A stretch of DNA of 37,331 nt from Bacteroidia bacterium (lineage in GTDB: Bacteria; Bacteroidota; Bacteroidia; UKL13-3): assembly GCA_018058135.1 (NCBI GenBank), contig JAGPCK010000026.1, forward strand, positions 1 to 37,331, written 5' to 3'. The position numbers and the translations under genes are program-made. Positions 31,953 to 37,331 of this stretch are shown one piece after another (positions within the stretch are counted from its first letter, which is position 1; the number at the start of each line of letters is the position of its first letter). The notes under the pieces were generated by a model, which did not search any database, was not told the DNA's origin, and saw only the letters and a program-made list of their open reading frames with translations.

Positions 31953-34900
31953 TTACTTCGATACGCTCAAAGTTGATGTTTGCTGAATGCCGCTCTCATT
32001 TTTAATCACCACTATGTATAAACCTGAACTAAGGCGGCTGATATTGATGGTTTGTTCCTGAGCAGTAATCTGGTGAACACTCATGCGTTGTCCAAGCACT
32101 GAATAAATTTCAAGTGTAAATACACCTTCTTGTGAACTTGCAATAGTCAATTCATTTCCACTAACCGGATTAGGATAAATGGTAAAGTTACTTGCGTTTA
32201 ATTCTTTAATACCTACTGGCGCAACTTTTACTTGAACGTTAATATTTCCTTTGCAATTTTTACTGTCAGTTCCTGTTACGGTATATGTAGTGGTTGTGGC
32301 AGGGTTAGCTGTTACAACTGCTCCGGTAGTTGTATTTAACCCCGCAGGAGGGGCCCACTGGTAGGTGTTTGCACCTGATGCGGTAAGCTGAACCGAACTG
32401 CCTGAAAGAATAAATGGTGTTGGTGGCGTTACAGATATAGCAGGAAGTTGATTAACGTTTATGGTTTTGCTCGCATTATTAGTACAACCGTTGGCATCAG
32501 TTCCGGTTACGTTATAGGCTGTTGTAAATACAGGCTTGGCGTAAGGGCTAGCAATGGATGTACTGCTTAATGTAGAGGATGCCGACCACTGGAATAAACT
32601 TGCGCCCGAAGCATTTAATTGAATACTGTCGCCTATACAAACGGTATCTTTAGCGCTATTGATTACTACATTAGGAAGTGCACTTACTGCAATCAGGTTG
32701 TTGGCAGTTTGTGAATTGCTTCCAACAGAATTGGTGGCCATTAAGGTAATGGTGTAATTGCCTGCTGCGGTAAAACGTAATTGCGGGTTTTGTGAACTGT
32801 CATTACTGCCACTAATGAAATTAAAGGTAGTAGGAGTAATGGTCCATTTCCAACTTTGCGGAATGTTGGTAGAGGCATCAGATAAGGTAATGATGTCATT
32901 CACACATACACTGCTGTCGCTGGCACTGAAAACAATTTGCGGTGCGCTGGTAGGGTTGGTGTATAAATCACTTTCCCATAATCCGCGTCCGTAGGTTGCT
33001 GCACGTATGCGGCTGTTTAGGTGATTGTTGTTGTCATACCAAATTTCCAGTTCAGTTACTTCAGCAGTTGCAGGAAGACCAGTTCTGAATGCACTCCAGT
33101 CGCCCATAGTCGAGTCTCTGTAAAATACACCTAAATCAGAACCCACATAAAGTGCATCTGCATTGCCTTTTATATCAATCACCAAACAGTTCATGGCCAC
33201 ATTGGGTAAAGTTCCGCTGATGTTTGTCCATGATTGCCCGAAGTTGGTAGAACGGTATACTTTGTTGCTTAATGTCATATAAACAACGCTGTCTTTAGTA
33301 GGGTGTGCTTCAATATCTGTAGCTCTTGCTGCTACAGGTAATGATGAGCTCAGGTTGGTCCAGCTAGGTGTGGCAGCCATGCAATCATCAGTTCTGAAAA
33401 GTTTATTGTCGGCCCTTACCATATAGAGTATGTTGGTGTTTTTAGGAGATTGCTCCAGCACGGTAATGTTTTGTGAATTGCTTCCGGCTAAACCGGTTGA
33501 TATTTTAGTAAAGCTGGGTGTTGTAGCTTTTGCATTGGTTGTTCGCCATACATTTTTATACCCAATAAACATGGTAGCGTTTGAAGTGGCATGTTGAATA
33601 AAAGGTGTTACCCAGTCACCCTCTTCATTAATTCCGTTTTTGCCGTTTGCTGCAAAATCTCCGAAAGAAGAGCCTTTGTTACTGGAGCGCCTGATGTCAC
33701 CATAATAAAGTGATCCCCATATATAGTTGTCGTTGCTGTAATCAATAATACACTCCATACCGTCTCCGCCAATTTCGGTGGTCCAGTTACCATTGTTGTA
33801 AATTGCGGTGCCGTTATCTTGGTAACCGTTTATCACTAAGTTTTTGGTTATTTTACTCTGGCCTATTTTATATACCTGCCCAATACCTAAGCCGCTGCTT
33901 ATGTCGTTCCATGCACTGCCTCCATCGGTAGTGTAATAGATGCCTCCATCGTTTCCAACATACAGCCTGTTGTTGTGTTTTGAAATCGCAAAGCAATGGT
34001 TATCGGCATGTACTTCAGGAGCATTGTCGCCAACCCAATGGGCGTTAATGTCCCAGGTTTGTCCGCCATCAATTGACTTGAAAATATTTACACCACCTAC
34101 ATACATTACGTCTTCATCTGCAGTATCAACGGCCAGACAGAGGTCATACCAAGCTTGTCCTTTTGTGGTGTCGCTTCCGTCAGATTGATACCCCATAATG
34201 TTGGGAGAATTGGAACGCAGTGAGAAATTCAACCCATTATCAGTTGACATGTAGCACCCTTTAAATGTGCGCTGTTCGGTAAGTATCAGGTATACTTTGG
34301 ACGGGTTAGCTGGTGTAACTCCTATTACCATTCTTACTGCTGAAGGTAAGCCGCTGGTAATTTGTGTCCAGGTTTCTCCTGCATTGGATGAACGGTAAAA
34401 TTTTCCGTCACCTGTAGCATATACTACACTCGTATCTCCGGGCTTGTAATACATATCTTTTGCATTGAATGTAGCCGATTTTTTGGTCCAGTTACTGCCA
34501 CCATTAATGGATTTGTAAACACCGGATGAAGTTGCTGCAAGTAATACGTTTGTTGCTTTAGGGTTTTGAAGCATAGCGCCTACAGTTAGGTTGCCCATAC
34601 CAGTGTTGGATGTGTTCCAGGTAGTTCCTGCATCAGTAGTTTTCATCACGCCTACTCCTTTGGAATCGCTGGCATCGCGGTCGCCCGTTCCTATCCACAT
34701 AGTATTGGGGTTACTGTAATCAATCACTATGCTCGATACACCAAGCGTAGGTAAATTGTCTGTATTACTTGTCCATGTTGCACCATGGTTGGTAGTTTTC
34801 CATAAGCCGCCTGAGGGTGCTCCGATGAAAATGGTATTGGCACTGGTGGGGTGAATAGCAATGGCATTGATGCGACCTAATCCGTTGGGTTGTCCTGTAC

Positions 34901-35312
34901 CGTTGTTGGGTAAAGGGCGCGGACCAAGTTCAGTCCAGTTGCCACTTAACGACATGGTGGAGTAGGGTAGCGGATTCCATGAACCAAAATAATTGAGGTA
35001 TTCATTCATGTTGTGACCGGCAGCAGGGCGCGTACCGTCAGGGTTTACACGACTTTGCATGTAATACTCCCAGCGTTTGAAAGGTTTGTAGCTGCCCGCT
35101 TTATTGTGGTCACGGTTGGTCCAGTACTTTTTAAAAGCCCTTTGCACATCAAAAAAATTGATGTCGGGGTTTTGCATCATTTCGATGTAGTAGGGCGTAT
35201 TGAACGTATCGTCAACTGCCGGATTAAAATTGTTGTTTTGTGCCAGCGCACCGGTAGTGGCAATGAATACCAGTGATAATGCTGTGCTGAGTTGGAGTAA
35301 AATCTTCTTCAT
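31953..35312 (-). CDS. T9SS-exported BNR/sortilin-like propeller protein with PKD domain
   Basis: A 1119-residue secreted protein. It has a signal peptide (MKKILLQLSTALSL...ALAQ). A large beta-propeller region spans about 130-790 with repeated Asp-box/BNR-like motifs (TTDAGTTWN, SINGGSNWT, SSNAGETWT, SIDGGQTWD, TTDGGSAWN, STNFGQSWT). This is the VPS10/sortilin or exo-sialidase-like class, though no sialidase arginine triad was identified. A PKD-like domain follows at about 800-890, then two Ig-like segments, and a T9SS type-A sorting domain at about 1045-1119 (IYPNPVSGNELTI ... LSSGLYIVVIK). ATG 35312 is used; the preceding TTG is not needed. A role in surface binding or degradation is possible but not shown. 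Confidence 0.88.
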   Translation of the reverse strand: MKKILLQLSTALSLVFIATTGALAQNNNFNPAVDDTFNTPYYIEMMQNPDINFFDVQRAFKKYWTNRDHNKAGSYKPFKRWEYYMQSRVNPDGTRPAAGHNMNEYLNYFGSWNPLPYSTMSLSGNWTELGPRPLPNNGTGQPNGLGRINAIAIHPTSANTIFIGAPSGGLWKTTNHGATWTSNTDNLPTLGVSSIVIDYSNPNTMWIGTGDRDASDSKGVGVMKTTDAGTTWNTSNTGMGNLTVGAMLQNPKATNVLLAATSSGVYKSINGGSNWTKKSATFNAKDMYYKPGDTSVVYATGDGKFYRSSNAGETWTQITSGLPSAVRMVIGVTPANPSKVYLILTEQRTFKGCYMSTDNGLNFSLRSNSPNIMGYQSDGSDTTKGQAWYDLCLAVDTADEDVMYVGGVNIFKSIDGGQTWDINAHWVGDNAPEVHADNHCFAISKHNNRLYVGNDGGIYYTTDGGSAWNDISSGLGIGQVYKIGQSKITKNLVINGYQDNGTAIYNNGNWTTEIGGDGMECIIDYSNDNYIWGSLYYGDIRRSSNKGSSFGDFAANGKNGINEEGDWVTPFIQHATSNATMFIGYKNVWRTTNAKATTPSFTKISTGLAGSNSQNITVLEQSPKNTNILYMVRADNKLFRTDDCMAATPSWTNLSSSLPVAARATDIEAHPTKDSVVYMTLSNKVYRSTNFGQSWTNISGTLPNVAMNCLVIDIKGNADALYVGSDLGVFYRDSTMGDWSAFRTGLPATAEVTELEIWYDNNNHLNSRIRAATYGRGLWESDLYTNPTSAPQIVFSASDSSVCVNDIITLSDASTNIPQSWKWTITPTTFNFISGSNDSSQNPQLRFTAAGNYTITLMATNSVGSNSQTANNLIAVSALPNVVINSAKDTVCIGDSIQLNASGASLFQWSASSTLSSTSIASPYAKPVFTTAYNVTGTDANGCTNNASKTINVNQLPAISVTPPTPFILSGSSVQLTASGANTYQWAPPAGLNTTTGAVVTANPATTTTYTVTGTDSKNCKGNINVQVKVAPVGIKELNASNFTIYPNPVSGNELTIASSQEGVFTLEIYSVLGQRMSVHQITAQEQTINISRLSSGLYIVVIKNESGIQQTSTLSVSK

Positions 35313-35332
35313 CAATGTTGTTGTATAATGTT

Positions 35333-35340
35333 CAAATATA
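35333..35340 (-). promoter_or_regulatory. Putative -7 element for the BNR/PKD gene
   Basis: The minus strand reads TATATTTG, an exact TAnnTTTG, about 20 bases before the ATG. A TTTG further upstream is too close to be a canonical -33 box. Confidence 0.4.
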
Positions 35341-35457
35341 ACCTAAAAATACAAATTTCCACTTCGAAGGCGAACGGGCGTTAGGGCATAAACGTACAGA
35401 TTACTTTAGAAGCTTCTTTACAGAGATTGAATATGAATTTTCGGAGAGCTTTCTTTT

Positions 35458-35505
35458 AACCCTAACAGGTCTTTATGCTTCCGTATAAAGACCTGTTAGG
35501 GTTAG
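35458..35505. repeat. Perfect 20-bp inverted repeat (hairpin)
   Basis: The arms at 35458-35477 and 35486-35505 are exact reverse complements with an 8-base loop. On the plus strand a CTTTTTT run follows, giving a terminator shape, but both flanking genes run on minus, where the trailing sequence is not T-rich. It could be a terminator for an unseen plus-strand transcript, a transcript-end hairpin for the upstream minus gene, or a small mobile repeat. Confidence 0.7.
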
Positions 35506-35523
35506 TCTTTTTTAAATAAACAA

Positions 35524-35567
35524 GCCCTGAAAGGGCGAACTACTCTATGCTAGGGGTGATAGCCCCT
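35524..35567. repeat. REP-like double hairpin in the intergenic region
   Basis: Two short hairpins lie close together: GCCCT-GAA-AGGGC at 35524-35536 and AGGGG-TGATAG-CCCCT at 35552-35567. The layout resembles extragenic palindromic repeats seen in Bacteroidota genomes (recalled, not searched). The rest of the 35313-35630 gap contains no gene that I can support. Confidence 0.4.
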
Positions 35568-35630
35568 CGGCACGCAATGCATAAACAAGTCAAAAGGATA
35601 GTTCCTTTTTACACGAACCACAGTGAGTTT

Positions 35631-36995
35631 TCAATCATACCGCCCCGTCAAAAATTTCTTCAGCAGTTCATCGGTAATACCCAGCGGGTGGCCTTTGTAC
35701 AGCACTTTACCTTTAGGTGAAATAATGTACGTAACCGGTGTGCCCGTTACTTGCAGGCGGGTAAGGTAATCAGCTTCTAAAGGAATAAGCCAGCGAAGAG
35801 TAGAAGTATCATTTCGCATTTGTTTGAGCCAGTACCTTTGGTCAGAGAAGGCATGTACAAAAAGCACCTGTATTTTTTTGTTGCTGCTGTTTTGCTGCTG
35901 AATGTCGCGCAGGTGAGTGGTGATGTCGTTGTAGTTCTGTTCATACGGACTAATGAGGTTAAGCACTACATATTTTTGTTTAAAGGACGAGAGTTTAAAC
36001 TCATTTTCTTTTTTATCCAGCAGAGTAAGCTCCGGTGCGTTGTTGCGTAGCAGTGGTGTGGTATAAAATTGTTGCACCAGTTCAATCTTTGACCGAGCGG
36101 GATATTTGGGGTATTGTTGTAAAAACTCACTGCACAGTTGTTTCATTTGTTCGATGGTGAGCGAGTCGCGAAACGCAGGGTCTTTATGGTCGAGCAGCAG
36201 ATTGTACATGCATTCGGCAGTAATGGCATCGGGTAAATTTTGTGTTTGTTTTTTGAGTTGTTTAACGGTAGCGGTAAACAGTGAAATCTGCATACTGCTG
36301 CTGCGTATTTGTTTGGTTACAGCACTATCATAAGCCTGATTACTGGTATATTGGCTTACTAAAGATTTGTACAAACTGAAACCAACATAGCGGTTATTTA
36401 TTTTTGTATAGGGAGCAAATTTTTTGTGCTCAAATATTTTGTAGGCCATTTTATTGGTAGCCGTATCTACTACGCCAGCCAGCATACTCAGTACCTGCAT
36501 ATCCAACAACATGGTAGTGTAATCATCCACACCCATGCCGGTTATTTTTTTAGCCTGAAGTAGGTACTGCTCCGTAGTTTTTTCAGCATTGGCCTGATTG
36601 ATTTTGTTCAGCGATTTGTAAGCGAGTTGAGTGGCTGCATCAAAGGCTTTGCATCGAGCGCAAAGTCCGGATATTTGCCAAAAGTCTACTGGAGCCGATG
36701 GATTAAATGAGGCCTGCAATTGGCTTTCTGTAAACAGAAAAAAACTGATGGGATACACGGCATTTTTGTAATACGCTTTCAATTGTATTTCCCCGGGATT
36801 TTGCAGCTGCCCTTTGATGGTAAATTTGCCGTTGCTGTCAGGAACTATTGTTTCCTCAGCAATTTTTTCATAGGCATACCACCTTATTTCTACTCCTTTC
36901 TTTAAAGGTGTTTTTCCGGTAATAGTAAATGTGAAGGCAAAAGAAAAGGATGTTGTTGCCATTAGCAACAACATCCCCGCATAGTATTTTAACAT
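35631..36995 (-). CDS. Exported thioredoxin-fold protein lacking CxxC (TlpA/DUF4369-like)
   Basis: A 454-residue exported protein. It has a signal peptide (MLKYYAGMLLLMATTSFSFA). A DUF4369-like N-terminal beta domain covers about 22-110 (FTITGKTPLKKGVEIRWYAYEKI). A helical linker follows, and a C-terminal thioredoxin/TlpA-like domain lies at about 315-454 (APELTLLDKKENEFKLSSFKQKYVVLNLI ... VTGTPVTYIISPKGKVLYKGHP). The cis-Pro loop (GTPVTYI) is present. Where TlpA proteins have WCxxC after the first strand, this one has SPYEQN, so no redox disulfide can form. Two Cys (LCARCK) sit in the linker instead. It starts seven bases after mscL and is probably co-transcribed. Confidence 0.8.
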   Translation of the reverse strand: MLKYYAGMLLLMATTSFSFAFTFTITGKTPLKKGVEIRWYAYEKIAEETIVPDSNGKFTIKGQLQNPGEIQLKAYYKNAVYPISFFLFTESQLQASFNPSAPVDFWQISGLCARCKAFDAATQLAYKSLNKINQANAEKTTEQYLLQAKKITGMGVDDYTTMLLDMQVLSMLAGVVDTATNKMAYKIFEHKKFAPYTKINNRYVGFSLYKSLVSQYTSNQAYDSAVTKQIRSSSMQISLFTATVKQLKKQTQNLPDAITAECMYNLLLDHKDPAFRDSLTIEQMKQLCSEFLQQYPKYPARSKIELVQQFYTTPLLRNNAPELTLLDKKENEFKLSSFKQKYVVLNLISPYEQNYNDITTHLRDIQQQNSSNKKIQVLFVHAFSDQRYWLKQMRNDTSTLRWLIPLEADYLTRLQVTGTPVTYIISPKGKVLYKGHPLGITDELLKKFLTGRYD

Positions 36996-37002
36996 GGTAA
37001 GC

Positions 37003-37331
37003 TTAACGGTTTTTGAGCAGGTCGCGAATCTCGCTCAGCAATTTTTCTTCGTTGCTGGGTGCTGGAGGTGCAACAGGTGTAGCATCGTCTTCTTTTCTTT
37101 TCGCGGCATTCATACCTTTAATAATCATAAACAATACAAATGCTACAATGATGAAATTAATAACGGAAGAGATAAAAACCCCGTATTTCACTGCGCCAAA
37201 CAAAGTAAGGTCTTCCAACTTACTCAGTTGAGCAGCATCAAGTGCAGGCTTTAACAACAGAGGAGTTATCACGTCATCAATAAATGAACTCACAATTTTT
37301 CCGAAAGCTCCACCAATAATAACACCCACTG
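37003..37331 (-). CDS. mscL: Large-conductance mechanosensitive channel MscL (N-terminus outside window)
   Basis: About 109 residues are visible; the frame continues past the right edge, so the N-terminal amphipathic helix is missing. The pore helix [25 protein letters not shown] is clear, with the Gly/Ala packing typical of TM1. The second helix ([23 protein letters not shown]) follows, then a charged C-terminal bundle ([15 protein letters not shown]). MscL opens under membrane tension to release osmolytes during hypo-osmotic shock. The first in-frame residues are internal, not a start. Confidence 0.93.
   Translation of the reverse strand, partial: VGVIIGGAFGKIVSSFIDDVITPLLLKPALDAAQLSKLEDLTLFGAVKYGVFISSVINFIIVAFVLFMIIKGMNAAKRKEDDATPVAPPAPSNEEKLLSEIRDLLKNR

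Overview
The window reads as a chromosomal segment of a member of the Bacteroidota. The indicators are two proteins ending in type IX secretion (T9SS) type-A sorting domains, a GldB lipoprotein, a TonB-dependent receptor paired with a DUF4249 lipoprotein, DUF4175, DUF2490 and DUF4956 proteins, and several copies of the Bacteroidota -7 promoter motif TAnnTTTG close to start codons. It is moderately AT-rich and densely packed with short intergenic gaps. No phage, integrase, transposase or CRISPR array is visible. I cannot fix genus or family from the sequence alone.

Layout. 1-2.7 kb: the C-terminal end of a DUF4175-type protein, a 2-oxoglutarate/Fe(II) oxygenase and a MarC membrane protein, closed by a perfect hairpin. 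2.7-7.8 kb (minus): a T9SS-exported protein with two tandem DUF3494 (ice-binding-like) domains, then a DUF4249 lipoprotein with its TonB-dependent receptor. A tRNA-Phe with a terminator follows. 8.1-10.8 kb (plus): a membrane Fe-S electron-transfer pair and a conserved small protein. 10.9-11.5 kb (minus): an AlkA-family glycosylase gene broken by a single-base frameshift. 11.6-14.2 kb (plus): a tightly coupled four-gene operon encoding a lipoprotein, a VTC-type polyphosphate polymerase domain, a DUF4956 membrane protein and a DUF2490 outer-membrane protein.

14.2-19.5 kb: a minus-strand operon of a beta-barrel protein, nadE and a small secreted protein; plus-strand gldB; and a minus-strand class V aminotransferase with a Tat-like leader. 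19.5-25.3 kb: envelope genes (MCE/MlaD protein, N-acetylmuramoyl-L-alanine amidase, a divergent LptD-like protein, YraN). 25.3-29 kb: an unknown secreted protein, lipB, and a lemA-TPM-TPM cluster. 29-31.9 kb: hpt-adk-obg, in which adenylate kinase carries a roughly 250-residue histone H1-like Lys/Ala/Val/Pro tail. 31.9-37.3 kb (minus): a large T9SS-exported BNR-propeller/PKD protein, an intergenic region with a long perfect inverted repeat, a thioredoxin-fold protein lacking its CxxC, and mscL cut by the right edge.

The most unusual items are the histone-like tail on adenylate kinase, the four-gene VTC/DUF4956/DUF2490 operon (a candidate polyphosphate synthesis and translocation machine), the tandem DUF3494 T9SS protein, and the one-base break in the glycosylase gene.
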